A stretch of DNA of 45,689 nucleotides, taken from NCBI GenBank assembly GCA_903828645.1, contig CAIKNA010000286.1, positions 1 to 45,689 on the forward strand. Reading direction: 5' to 3'. A program made the translations under genes and the position numbers. Below the pieces are notes generated by a model. That model saw only the letters and a list, made by a program, of their open reading frames with translations. It did not search any database and was not told the DNA's origin. The stretch is from an uncultured Bacteroidales bacterium (lineage in GTDB: Bacteria; Bacteroidota; Bacteroidia; Bacteroidales; FEN-979). Positions 15,676 through 23,182 of the stretch are shown piece by piece (the stretch's first letter is position 1; the number at the start of each line of letters is the position of its first letter).

Positions 15676-15683
15676 TACTTTTG
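15676..15683 (+). promoter_or_regulatory. -7 promoter element (TACTTTTG) for tdk
   Basis: This TAnnTTTG match lies 43 bp before the tdk ATG at 15726. Confidence 0.55.
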
Positions 15684-15725
15684 TCATGAAATCAGCTATA
15701 AAAATACAAAATATTAATCTCCCGG

Positions 15726-16301
15726 ATGCAGATCGAAAAAAATAATCCCATAAATCGCCTGGGATGGATAGAGGTAATATGCGGATCAATGTTTTCGGGC
15801 AAAACCGAGGAGCTGATCCGGAGGTTGAAACGGGCCAGGATCGCCCGTCAGAAGGTGGAGATCTACAAACCGGAGATTGATAAACGCTATGATGAGATCA
15901 ATGTTGTTTCGCATGATGAGAACGCTATCTTGTCAACCCCGGTGCAATCTGCATCGCAGATCCTGCTTCTCACCAATGATGTAAATGTGGTGGGGATTGA
16001 CGAAGCCCAGTTTTTCGACGACGAACTCGCTTCTGTATGCAACAAGCTTGCCAACAGCGGTATCCGGGTGATCGTGGCGGGTCTCGACATGGATTATCTC
16101 GGGAAGCCGTTCGGCCCGATGCCCGGCCTGATCGCCATTGCCGAAGATGTTACCAAGGTACACGCCATCTGCATGAATTGCGGCGACCTGGCGCATTACA
16201 CTCACCGGATGGTGAAAGACGACCACCTGGTCATGCTTGGCGAAATGGATTCCTATGAGCCGCTTTGCCGGCACTGTTACCTCGAAAAAACAAGGATTTA
16301 G
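15726..16301 (+). CDS. tdk: Thymidine kinase (type II)
   Basis: This salvage enzyme phosphorylates thymidine with ATP. The 191 residues include the P-loop GSMFSGKT (20-27), IDEAQFF (91-97) with the catalytic Glu E93, and a structural zinc site formed by CMNC (C149, C152) and CRHC (C181, C184). The nucleotide-binding lasso lies between. The length is as expected. The ATG at 15726 gives an N-terminal extension of about a dozen residues before GWIEVICG, which is normal in Bacteroidota. It stands alone, with a tRNA on the other strand downstream. Confidence 0.95.
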   Translation: MQIEKNNPINRLGWIEVICGSMFSGKTEELIRRLKRARIARQKVEIYKPEIDKRYDEINVVSHDENAILSTPVQSASQILLLTNDVNVVGIDEAQFFDDELASVCNKLANSGIRVIVAGLDMDYLGKPFGPMPGLIAIAEDVTKVHAICMNCGDLAHYTHRMVKDDHLVMLGEMDSYEPLCRHCYLEKTRI

Positions 16302-16376
16302 GAATTCATAAAACACACTTTTTCATGAACAGACTCCAGCACTGCCCAGGAGCAGCTGAGAGAATTTTAACCTTAA

Positions 16377-16403
16377 AACAAAACCCGCTATCAACGCGGG
16401 TTT
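16377..16403 (-). terminator. Hairpin terminator after the tRNA
   Basis: AAACCCGC (16381-16388) and GCGGGTTT (16396-16403) form an 8-bp perfect stem with a 7-base loop. On the minus strand it comes 10 bp after the tRNA CCA and is followed by TGTTTT, so it looks like the intrinsic terminator of the tRNA. The same stem may also stop tdk transcription from the other side. Confidence 0.7.
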
Positions 16404-16413
16404 AAGTTTGATT

Positions 16414-16490
16414 TGGTGGGCCCACAAGGACTTGAACCTTGGACCAATAGATTATGAGTCTACTGCTCTAACCATCTGAGCTATGGGCCC
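16414..16490 (-). tRNA. tRNA with anticodon CAU (elongator Met or Ile2)
   Basis: The minus strand folds as a complete 77-nt cloverleaf. The acceptor is GGGCCCA/TGGGCCC, the D stem GCTC/GAGC, and the anticodon stem GTAGA/TCTAT with loop CTCATAA (anticodon CAT). The T stem is CAAGG/CCTTG with loop TTCAAGT, and CCA is encoded. CAU anticodons belong to initiator Met, elongator Met and lysidine-modified Ile2. The paired first acceptor base (G1-C72) argues against the initiator. Met and Ile2 cannot be separated by eye. Confidence 0.93.
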
Positions 16491-16495
16491 TGCTC

Positions 16496-16537
16496 AATTT
16501 TCGATTTTCGATTTTCGATTTACGATTTTCGATTTTG
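16496..16537. repeat. Simple repeat of TTTTCGA / TTTACGA units
   Basis: About five copies of an 8-9-bp unit (ATTTTCG, with one ATTTACG) sit just downstream of the tRNA gene's 5' end. Related units recur at 16632-16664 and at 21936-21986, so it is a dispersed repeat of this genome. Confidence 0.75.
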
Positions 16538-16603
16538 AGGACTGCAAAAATAGATATTTTTTACGATGTTTGCAATTTCAATCCGGGTAATCTTCTTTCT
16601 CCC

Positions 16604-17296
16604 ATGCAACACCGTCTCTCCGAATCCCTCATTCGTAAATCCCAAATCGTAAATCCCAAATCGATCAGAAACCTGGTCTTCGACTTTGGCGGGGTAATCT
16701 GCAACATCGATGTAAAGCTGACTGAAAAGGCTTTTATGGATCTCGCCGGGTTGCAGGATATGCAAAGCTTCAGGAGGGCTGATACGGGAAGTTCCATTTC
16801 CGATTCCTCCGGCATCTTCGGGCAGATTGAAACAGGGGCGATAACCCCGCAACATTTTCGCGATGAACTCAGGAGGTTTTTCAGGAAACCGGTTACCGAT
16901 GAGCAACTCGATGATGCCTGGAATGCCATGTTGCTCGACATTCCCGAACCGAGGATCAGGTTGCTTGAATCGTTGCGGAACGATTACCGCATTTTCCTGC
17001 TCAGCAATTCCAATGAAATCCACTACATGAAATTCCTGGAAAGGTTCAGGAAACAGTCGGGCTACGCCGATTTTGACGCCCTGTTCGAAAAGGCATATTT
17101 TTCATTCCTCATCGGGTTGAGGAAACCATCCCCCGAAATATTCAGTCATGTTCTGAATGAAAGCATGCTGGAACCATCTGAGACCCTGTTTATCGACGAT
17201 ACCCTGATGCATGTGGAAGGGGCCGTAAAAGCAGGGATACATGCCTGTCACCTCGCACTGGACGAAGGGGAAGAGATCACCCGCCTTTTTCAATAA
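16604..17296 (+). CDS. HAD-like hydrolase (haloacid dehalogenase superfamily)
   Basis: This cytoplasmic phosphatase-like protein is about 230 residues long. Motif I is VFDFGGVI, with DFG replacing the usual DxD, as in the FMN-hydrolase/YihX-type subfamily. Motif II is LLSNSNEIH, the motif III Lys is in GLRKPSPEIF, and motif IV is LFIDDTLMHVEGA. It probably dephosphorylates a small sugar or nucleotide phosphate. The best start is the ATG at 16604, but the next 20 or so codons (IRKSQIVNPKS) are made of the AAATCCCAAATCGT repeat, so the N-terminus is unusual. The ORF continues upstream to a TTG at 16535, also within repeat DNA. Confidence 0.82.
   Translation: MQHRLSESLIRKSQIVNPKSIRNLVFDFGGVICNIDVKLTEKAFMDLAGLQDMQSFRRADTGSSISDSSGIFGQIETGAITPQHFRDELRRFFRKPVTDEQLDDAWNAMLLDIPEPRIRLLESLRNDYRIFLLSNSNEIHYMKFLERFRKQSGYADFDALFEKAYFSFLIGLRKPSPEIFSHVLNESMLEPSETLFIDDTLMHVEGAVKAGIHACHLALDEGEEITRLFQ
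16632..16664. repeat. AAATCCCAAATCGT repeat inside the HAD gene 5' end
   Basis: CGTAAATCCCAAAT occurs twice in tandem within the first codons of the HAD gene. The same words occur after ruvC at 21936-21986. Confidence 0.7.
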
Positions 17297-17326
17297 AAAA
17301 CACTTGACAATGATCAAAAAAAGTAT

Positions 17327-17334
17327 TACCTTTG
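17327..17334 (+). promoter_or_regulatory. -7 promoter element (TACCTTTG) for queA
   Basis: This TAnnTTTG match lies 24 bp before the ATG at 17359. It includes the in-frame TTG at 17332 that is not the real start. Confidence 0.6.
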
Positions 17335-17358
17335 CCGACCTTTAACCGGCAGAATTCC

Positions 17359-18408
17359 ATGAAATTATCTCAGTTTCGCTTCCATCTTCCTCCAGATCTG
17401 ATCGCCAATCAACCTCCGAAACATCGTGACGATGTTCCGATGCTGGTTCTTGATCGCAAGACTCAAACCATTGAGCATGCGCAGTTCAAAGACATCCTGA
17501 CCTATTTTGGGGAAGGGGATGTTTTCATCATCAACAATACCAAGGTTTTTCCTGCCCGGTTATACGGGGAAAAGGAGAAAACGGGGGCAAAGATAGAAGT
17601 GTTCCTGCTTCGCGAACTGAACCGCGAATCACGTCTTTGGGATGTACTGGTGGATCCTGCCCGGAAAATCAGGATCGGCAACAAGCTCTATTTTGGCGAT
17701 GACGACGCGCTGGTTGCCGAAGTAATCGACAACACTACTTCGCGCGGCCGGACCATCCGCTTTCTTTTTGACGGGCCATACGAAGAGTTTAAGAAAACCA
17801 TTCAGCGGCTGGGCGAAACCCCGCTGCCAAAAATCCATAACCGCCAGGCCACGCCGGAAGACGAAGAGCGTTATCAAACCATTTTCGCGAAGCATGAGGG
17901 GGCCGTTGCAGCGCCCACAGCCGGGTTGCATTTCAGCCGCGAAATTATCAAGCGTCTCGAACTCCAGGGGGTTTCCTTCGCCGAGATCACCCTGCACCTC
18001 GGGCTCGGCAACTTCAGAACCATCGATGTGGAAGATCTGACCAAGCACAAAATGGATTCGGAGGAGATGATCATTGAACCGGAAGCCGCCGAAATCGTGA
18101 ACCGGGCCATGGCAAACAAAGGACGGATCGTGGCGGTGGGAACCACCACCATGAAAGCCATCGAATCGTCGGTGACCGTTGCAGGAACCCTCAAACCTTA
18201 CCGCGGCTGGACCAACAAGTTCATCTTTCCGCCTTATGAATTCAGCATTGCCAACGCCATGATCACCAACCTGCACATGTCGCAGTCGCCCATGATGATG
18301 ATGGTCGCCGCATTCGCCGGATACGACCTTCTCATGAAAGCGTATGAAGTTGCCATTGACAAGAAATATAAATTCTTCACCTACGGCAACCCGATGCTGA
18401 TCCTTTGA
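17359..18408 (+). CDS. queA: S-adenosylmethionine:tRNA ribosyltransferase-isomerase
   Basis: QueA moves the ribose of SAM onto 7-aminomethyl-7-deazaguanine at tRNA position 34, the step giving epoxyqueuosine. The 349 residues show the family blocks [64 protein letters not shown] and [15 protein letters not shown]. The length is typical. The ATG at 17359 gives MKLSQFRF, the expected N-terminus, whereas the upstream TTG is in the promoter. ispD follows 48 bp later and may be co-transcribed. Confidence 0.96.
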   Translation: MKLSQFRFHLPPDLIANQPPKHRDDVPMLVLDRKTQTIEHAQFKDILTYFGEGDVFIINNTKVFPARLYGEKEKTGAKIEVFLLRELNRESRLWDVLVDPARKIRIGNKLYFGDDDALVAEVIDNTTSRGRTIRFLFDGPYEEFKKTIQRLGETPLPKIHNRQATPEDEERYQTIFAKHEGAVAAPTAGLHFSREIIKRLELQGVSFAEITLHLGLGNFRTIDVEDLTKHKMDSEEMIIEPEAAEIVNRAMANKGRIVAVGTTTMKAIESSVTVAGTLKPYRGWTNKFIFPPYEFSIANAMITNLHMSQSPMMMMVAAFAGYDLLMKAYEVAIDKKYKFFTYGNPMLIL

Positions 18409-18456
18409 TCAAAATTGAAATGGGAAGATGGTAAATTTACTAGATCCTGTTTGCTT

Positions 18457-19143
18457 TTGAAAAAATCTGCGATCATTGTGGCAGGCGGTGCCGGATCACG
18501 CATGAATGCGGAAATTCCTAAACAATTCCTGCTTCTTCATGGAAAACCGATGCTGATATACAGCATTGAAGCGTTTTACAATGCATCCCCCGGTATTTCG
18601 ATCATCCTGGCATTGCCTGCGGGGCAATGCGGTTTCTGGCAAAAACTTTGCAAAGATCATGGTTTCCTCCTGCCGCATCAGATCGTGGATGGCGGAGAAA
18701 CCCGTTTCCATTCGGTTCAGCATGCACTTGCCGTGATCGATAACGACGGGCTGGTTGCCATTCATGACGGGGCAAGACCCCTGGTTTCAGAATCGCTGAT
18801 CAGGATGGCGTTTTTAACAGCCTCCCAGCTGGGAAACTGCATCCCGGTGATCCCTTTCACCGAGTCGGTGAGGGTGGTGTCACGTATCCCCACGCTTAAG
18901 CGTGGGGATAGTCGCCCGGTGCTACGTGCGTCCCTCAGGATCGTCCAGACCCCCCAGGTGTTCCGGGCGGCCACCATCAAAAAGGCCTACGAACAGGAAT
19001 TCAGGGAAGAGTTTACCGATGATGCCACCGTGGCAGAGCATTTTGGAGAGACCATCCACCTGATCGACGGCGACCCGGTGAATTTTAAAATCACCCATCC
19101 CTATGATCTTGCCGCAGCTGAAATCATGCTCGGAGCGCAATAA
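18457..19143 (+). CDS. ispD: 2-C-methyl-D-erythritol 4-phosphate cytidylyltransferase, with an in-frame palindromic insertion
   Basis: IspD joins CTP and methylerythritol phosphate in the non-mevalonate isoprenoid pathway. The 228 residues contain the nucleotide-binding start AIIVAGGAGSRM...PKQF, VDGGETRFHSV, VAIHDGARPLVS, IVQTPQVF and FTDDATVAEHFG. The reading frame continues upstream to a TTG at 18415, but the TTG at 18457 gives MKKSAIIVAGG, the normal N-terminus. Between FTESVRVV and LRIVQTPQVF there are about eight extra residues (around IPTLKRG). They are encoded by a 26-bp palindrome at 18885-18910 in the loop where homologs have a short turn. The frame stays open, so the enzyme is probably still active. 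Confidence 0.93.
   Translation: MKKSAIIVAGGAGSRMNAEIPKQFLLLHGKPMLIYSIEAFYNASPGISIILALPAGQCGFWQKLCKDHGFLLPHQIVDGGETRFHSVQHALAVIDNDGLVAIHDGARPLVSESLIRMAFLTASQLGNCIPVIPFTESVRVVSRIPTLKRGDSRPVLRASLRIVQTPQVFRAATIKKAYEQEFREEFTDDATVAEHFGETIHLIDGDPVNFKITHPYDLAAAEIMLGAQ
18885..18910. repeat. 26-bp perfect palindrome inserted within ispD (REP-like)
   Basis: The left arm TATCCCCACGCTT is followed by its exact reverse complement, with a TTAA centre and no loop. It shares the layout TA(A/T)CCCC-N4-TT plus mirror image with the palindrome at 21193-21218, which suggests one family. Confidence 0.85.
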
Positions 19144-19151
19144 TCCACCCT

Positions 19152-20303
19152 TCATCCCCTTCTTCCCTTCCACCGGTATGGAACAAAGAGTCCCAGCAAA
19201 CCGGCAAGTGGCACATAGACCAACTGAAAAACCTGGGCGATAAAATAATACCCCGTCAGTTTCTCCTTCCGGAAAAACCGCATCATGATCCGCACAACCG
19301 GGTATTCCAGCAGGATTTTCACCAGCCAAAACATCATGGCCGTCAAAAGCAATGCGGGGTAGAAAAATCCCAGCAACATTCCGGCGAGCAGTAAAAGATG
19401 GGTTAAATAAACTGTAATCCCGACCATGATCACTACCGGGTCGCGGTAACCACGGCTTTTTGAAACCCATCTCAACCGTTGATTGAAGAATCCTCCGAGG
19501 GTTGCCTCAGGCTCGGTCGCGACCGCTGCCAGAGGATCGGGATTAAACACCACAGATCCCTTTCCATAATGGCTCCTCACCGAACTCATCACAAACTGGT
19601 CATCTCCCGAACCGTACCTGAGGTTCCCGCTGAATCCGCCGGTGTGAATAAATGCGCTGCGCCGGTATGCCAGGTTGGCACCGTTGCACATCACCGGCAA
19701 GTCCAATGCGGCACTTCCCGCCGTGGTGCCCATCAGTCCGAGGAATTCCAGAGATTGGATTTTTTGAAGGGGGTTTTTCTCTTTGCAATAATAAACCGGG
19801 CCAAGCACCATCTGAATGTTGTGCGCTGTGAAATCAGAAACCATGGAAGATATCCAGCCTGACCCGCGACGGGTATCGGCATCTGTAAAAAGCAAAATCT
19901 CCCCCTTAGCCTCCGAAACAGCCCTTTCAATCGCTCTTTTTTTCCCGGGCACGGCTAAGCCGGTATGCGGGGATGGAACAAGTCTCAGCCGAAACCCGGT
20001 ATGAAAGCCGGCAAAACGACCGGCCAGCACCATGGTTTCATCTTCAGAGTGATCATCAGCCACGATCACTTCCATGCAATCGGCCGGAAAATCCTGGGCG
20101 AGCATCTCTTCCAGTATCCCCGTGATGTGTGACGCTTCGTTGCGGACAGGAATAATAACCGAAACAAATGAACCGGGAAGCGCAGGCGGAAGCGTTTTTT
20201 TTTTCAGGATCCGGATCAAACCGATGGTAAAGGCACAGGTCATAAATCCGTATGCTGTCATCACCAGTACCACCATCCAACTGTATGTTTCCGGAAATCC
20301 CAT
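19152..20303 (-). CDS. Membrane-anchored family 2 glycosyltransferase
   Basis: This 383-residue inner-membrane enzyme has an N-terminal helix (about 9-31) and a cytoplasmic GT-A domain. The domain shows VSVIIPVRNEA, DDHSEDET (D83-D84), TDADT (D141, D143) and the acceptor-site motif QRLRW (275-279). Three or four C-terminal helices follow. Such enzymes build glycolipids or exported polysaccharides from nucleotide sugars. The ATG at 20303 shares its A with the TGA of the preceding gene (TGATG), so the two are translated together. The frame extends upstream to 20387, but that part overlaps the neighbour. It is convergent with ispD, 8 bp apart. Confidence 0.9.
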   Translation of the reverse strand: MGFPETYSWMVVLVMTAYGFMTCAFTIGLIRILKKKTLPPALPGSFVSVIIPVRNEASHITGILEEMLAQDFPADCMEVIVADDHSEDETMVLAGRFAGFHTGFRLRLVPSPHTGLAVPGKKRAIERAVSEAKGEILLFTDADTRRGSGWISSMVSDFTAHNIQMVLGPVYYCKEKNPLQKIQSLEFLGLMGTTAGSAALDLPVMCNGANLAYRRSAFIHTGGFSGNLRYGSGDDQFVMSSVRSHYGKGSVVFNPDPLAAVATEPEATLGGFFNQRLRWVSKSRGYRDPVVIMVGITVYLTHLLLLAGMLLGFFYPALLLTAMMFWLVKILLEYPVVRIMMRFFRKEKLTGYYFIAQVFQLVYVPLAGLLGLFVPYRWKGRRG

Positions 20304-21376
20304 CAGTCGTTCATTTTTCTGAAAAACTTCAGCCTGAAAACAAATACAGCCCCGATAAGGGCGGGTATTCCCAGGTTGATCACCCATAAAATGGTTGATG
20401 CGGCCAATACCCCCAGGTTGTGGTCGCCGGCCATCGGCAGTGCCCGGCCAAACCAGAACCCGAAAACATACAACGCCACCGATCCCCGGATGCCCAGTTC
20501 GGTGAGCGCAATGGTTGGAATGATCGCCATGATCAGGTAGATCAGCGCGATCAGTACCAAAGCGTCGAAGTATTGGATCCTGATTCCGAACAGAACCAGC
20601 AGCAGGTAAAACTGTGTCGTGAAAACAAGATACCGTGACAGGCTCAACAACATAACCGTCGCCATTTCACGGTTGTGGTAAAAGGCGAAAATCCTGAAAA
20701 ATCTGCGCAACCCTTTCAACCCTTTCCGGAGAATCCGTTCCTTCAGAGCCGCCAGGAAAGAGATTTTGAAAAAAAGAGTTACCAGCAAAAAATCCAGTAT
20801 GATCACGAGCACGACCAGGGTATCATAGAGATATCCATGGCTGAACCTGTCATCGGGCAAATAGCGGGGAATAAACACCAACAGGCCGAGGGAGCCCGCG
20901 AGTACCGTGATCAGGAGCTGGCTCATGCTCCCGACAACCGTGATGAGGATGGCTTCGATGCGGCTTGCGGTTTTCAGGATGAAAACCCTCCCGAAGAACT
21001 CCCCCACCCGGTTCGGGATGAACGAGCTGACGCTGACGCCGGTCAGTACTGCCTGGAATGCTTTGAAAAAGCTCACCTCCTCCACCTTCCCGATCAGGTA
21101 TTTCCATTTCACCGCTTCCAGGCTCCAGTTGACGACCATCAGGATGACTACCCCTATACCCCCGGGACTAACCCCGGGACTAACCCCGGGACTAACCCCG
21201 GGTTTAAACCCGGGGTTAAACCCGGGGTCAGACAGAGCCCCCTTTAGCGACTGCATGACCATCGAAAGGCTCTCCTTCTGAAACACCTGGCGGTAGATGA
21301 AAAGGCAGGTTGCCAGAAATATGGCCAGCTGGATCAGCAGGTTCATTATTTTCTGTACTTTTGACCTGTTATTCAT
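20303..21376 (-). CDS. Lysylphosphatidylglycerol synthase/flippase-like transmembrane protein, with repeat insertion
   Basis: This roughly 357-residue, eight-segment protein belongs to the UPF0104/LPG_synthase_TM superfamily, seen in motifs such as [27 protein letters not shown] and [15 protein letters not shown]. The aminoacyl-transferase domain is absent, as in many Bacteroidota homologs. Their role is probably glycolipid or lipid translocation. It pairs with the glycosyltransferase through a TGATG overlap, so a two-step glycolipid synthesis/flipping pair is likely. Residues about 51-73 ([18 protein letters not shown]) come from a GC-rich palindromic repeat inserted between the first two helices. 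The ATG at 21376 lies 7 bp from the divergent ruvC start. MNLLIQ at 21346 is the alternative start. Confidence 0.82.
   Translation of the reverse strand: MNNRSKVQKIMNLLIQLAIFLATCLFIYRQVFQKESLSMVMQSLKGALSDPGFNPGFKPGVSPGVSPGVSPGGIGVVILMVVNWSLEAVKWKYLIGKVEEVSFFKAFQAVLTGVSVSSFIPNRVGEFFGRVFILKTASRIEAILITVVGSMSQLLITVLAGSLGLLVFIPRYLPDDRFSHGYLYDTLVVLVIILDFLLVTLFFKISFLAALKERILRKGLKGLRRFFRIFAFYHNREMATVMLLSLSRYLVFTTQFYLLLVLFGIRIQYFDALVLIALIYLIMAIIPTIALTELGIRGSVALYVFGFWFGRALPMAGDHNLGVLAASTILWVINLGIPALIGAVFVFRLKFFRKMND
21158..21230. repeat. 12-bp tandem repeat (AACCCCGGGACT) within the flippase-like gene
   Basis: Three to four copies of a 12-bp unit lead into a perfect palindrome (21193-21218) and a further half copy (AAACCCGGGG). 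Because 12 is a multiple of 3, the array encodes Gly-Val-Ser-Pro repeats and keeps the frame open. Confidence 0.85.
21193..21218. repeat. 26-bp perfect palindrome (REP-like) in the flippase-like gene
   Basis: The left arm TAACCCCGGGTTT is followed directly by its reverse complement. It has the same total length, TTAA centre and TA(A/T)CCCC ends as the palindrome inside ispD. Confidence 0.85.
21356..21363 (+). promoter_or_regulatory. -7 promoter element (TACTTTTG) for ruvC
   Basis: This TAnnTTTG match ends 20 bp before the ruvC ATG at 21384. It overlaps the first codons of the divergent membrane protein gene, so the two genes' starts are interlocked. Confidence 0.55.
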
Positions 21377-21383
21377 CTTTGTT

Positions 21384-21935
21384 ATGGCCGCCGAACGCAT
21401 TATTCTAGGGATTGATCCGGGAACCACCGTCATGGGATATGGCGTAATCAGTGTGACCGGCAACAAAATGACCATGCTTGCTTTGGGCGTGCTAAAATTA
21501 AGCAAATACGACGACCATCCATTGCGGCTTAAATTTATTTTTGAGCGCATGATTTCTTTGATCGAACAGTATCATCCCGATGAACTTTCCATTGAAGCGC
21601 CCTTTTTCGGAAAGAATGTCCAGTCGATGCTGAAGCTGGGACGGGCACAGGGGGTGGCCATTGCCGCAGCGCTATCGCGGTCGCTTCCCATTTTTGAATA
21701 TTCCCCGCGCAAAATCAAACAATCCATCACCGGGAAAGGAGCTGCCTCCAAAGAGCAGGTTGCCGCCATGCTGATGCACCTCCTGCGGATCACCGAAAAT
21801 CCAGAGACCATGGATGCGACGGATGGACTTGCAGCAGCTGTCTGCCACTATTTCCAAAACGGGAAACCGGAAACGGGAAAGAAATTTTCGGGATGGAAGA
21901 GCTTTTTGACAGCTAACCCGGAGAGACAGGGTTAA
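21384..21935 (+). CDS. ruvC: Holliday junction resolvase RuvC
   Basis: RuvC cuts four-way DNA junctions in recombination together with RuvAB. The 183 residues carry all four catalytic acids: D11 in LGIDPGTT, E71 in [10 protein letters not shown], and D144 and D147 in [10 protein letters not shown]. The basic loop region [10 protein letters not shown] is also present. The ATG at 21384 gives [11 protein letters not shown]. The open frame extends further upstream to 21297, but that part lies across the promoter and inside the opposite gene. A simple repeat starts at the stop codon. Confidence 0.95.
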   Translation: MAAERIILGIDPGTTVMGYGVISVTGNKMTMLALGVLKLSKYDDHPLRLKFIFERMISLIEQYHPDELSIEAPFFGKNVQSMLKLGRAQGVAIAAALSRSLPIFEYSPRKIKQSITGKGAASKEQVAAMLMHLLRITENPETMDATDGLAAAVCHYFQNGKPETGKKFSGWKSFLTANPERQG

Positions 21936-21986
21936 AATCCCAAATCGTAAATCGTAAATCGTAAATCGTAAATCGTAAATTGTAAA
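21936..21986. repeat. ATCGTAAA simple repeat between ruvC and the arginase-like gene
   Basis: About five copies of an 8-bp unit (ATCGTAAA), preceded by AAATCCCAAATCGT, fill most of the 62-bp gap between the convergent genes. They are related to the repeats at 16496-16537 and 16632-16664. Confidence 0.85.
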
Positions 21987-21997
21987 GATTCCCTCCC

Positions 21998-23176
21998 TTA
22001 CATCAACTTCTGGTATACCATCCACCATCTGTCGGGGATGTCGTTTTCGCAGGCAATCTGGTAATCCTTGTAGGAACAGGGAACGAGGTAATGTCTTTCA
22101 TATTTGATGCGCTGTTCGGCGGGCAGTGGGATTTCCATCCACCAGCGGTCGGTTTTCTTGCTCTTGTAAAAAACGATCTCTTCCTTATGGTCCCTGATGC
22201 TGACCCGGTATTTCAGGTAATCTTCTTCGTTTTTAAAGGGAAAATCATGGGCCCGGTTGTAGTATCCGTCGATGAAATACCAGATCATCTGTGCCACAAG
22301 GTGGGCGGTCTGGCCGGCTTTATCATACTTTGGATTTACCTCGTAAAATCCGATGGAAGTGAGCTTGTCGCTTAAACCTGCATAGCGCACTATCTGGCAG
22401 GCTTCTTCGCCGTAAAATCCATTCGGGGTTGCATTGGCATTGCCCGGGGCATCGGAATAGCGTATCGAGGAGATGTCGAAGGTAAGCATGTCGGCGTTGC
22501 GTACAATGGGTTCCACATCCTCGAGCGTTTCCCTGACAATGCCCAGGCGATAGGTGTCAAAGAAGAGGTTTTTCATCAAACCGACTGCATCCTGGTCGAT
22601 GAAGTATGTCTGGTAACCGATATTGGCATAATTGAAGAGGTAATTGGGCTGATGCAGGATGATGCTGCTCAGGTATGATTGCGCGTTGATCTCCTCCTCT
22701 GATTTTCCAAGATCAAACATGGGATCGACCGCCACGATGTTGATGATCTGCCCCAGGCTCTGATAGGCCTGGTAATTGGCAAAGGTGAGATCCTGGCTGC
22801 CCCCGATGATCACCGGCAAAACGTTGTTTTCGATGAGCTCAGCCACCACTGAACTCAAGGCAAAATAGGTATCGGAAACGGAAAATCCATTTTTGATGTT
22901 TCCGAGATCAGCCATTTTGATGGGATAGGGACCCACGTTGAGCCGGAAAAGGAACTTTCTTATTGAGTCAGGGGCCAACCCGCAACCTTCATTGCCCACG
23001 GCCCTGCGGTCGTCGGTCACGCCGATGAGGGCGATGTTGCAGGTTGTATAATCAGGCAAACCATCTTCGGCGGTATGGATGGCGATGATGTTGCCCAGGC
23101 GGACCTGTCCGGTCGTTTCTCCGCTGCCGGGAAATTCATCCAGGTCGAGGGGTTCAAAAAAAGCTGAAATATCCAT
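21998..23176 (-). CDS. Arginase/formimidoylglutamase-like protein with degraded metal site
   Basis: This 392-residue protein has the ureohydrolase fold. The three metal-binding blocks are recognisable but altered. GGSQD (125-129) replaces GGDHS, putting Gln at the His ligand. DPMFD (151-155) replaces DAHxD, with Met at the second His ligand. FDIS (233-236) replaces DxD, with Ser at the last Asp. Three of six manganese ligands are therefore gone, and hydrolysis of arginine or formimidoylglutamate is doubtful. The start lies 6 bp after topA, an arrangement seen elsewhere in Bacteroidota. It may be a structural or regulatory pseudoenzyme. Database names such as formimidoylglutamase should be treated with caution. 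Confidence 0.82.
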   Translation of the reverse strand: MDISAFFEPLDLDEFPGSGETTGQVRLGNIIAIHTAEDGLPDYTTCNIALIGVTDDRRAVGNEGCGLAPDSIRKFLFRLNVGPYPIKMADLGNIKNGFSVSDTYFALSSVVAELIENNVLPVIIGGSQDLTFANYQAYQSLGQIINIVAVDPMFDLGKSEEEINAQSYLSSIILHQPNYLFNYANIGYQTYFIDQDAVGLMKNLFFDTYRLGIVRETLEDVEPIVRNADMLTFDISSIRYSDAPGNANATPNGFYGEEACQIVRYAGLSDKLTSIGFYEVNPKYDKAGQTAHLVAQMIWYFIDGYYNRAHDFPFKNEEDYLKYRVSIRDHKEEIVFYKSKKTDRWWMEIPLPAEQRIKYERHYLVPCSYKDYQIACENDIPDRWWMVYQKLM

Positions 23177-23182
23177 GGGACA

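Noticed and set aside
16414-16490. Initiator tRNA-Met
   Set aside because: The first acceptor pair is a normal G-C match rather than the mismatch typical of bacterial initiators. The initiator stem GGG/CCC next to the anticodon is also missing.
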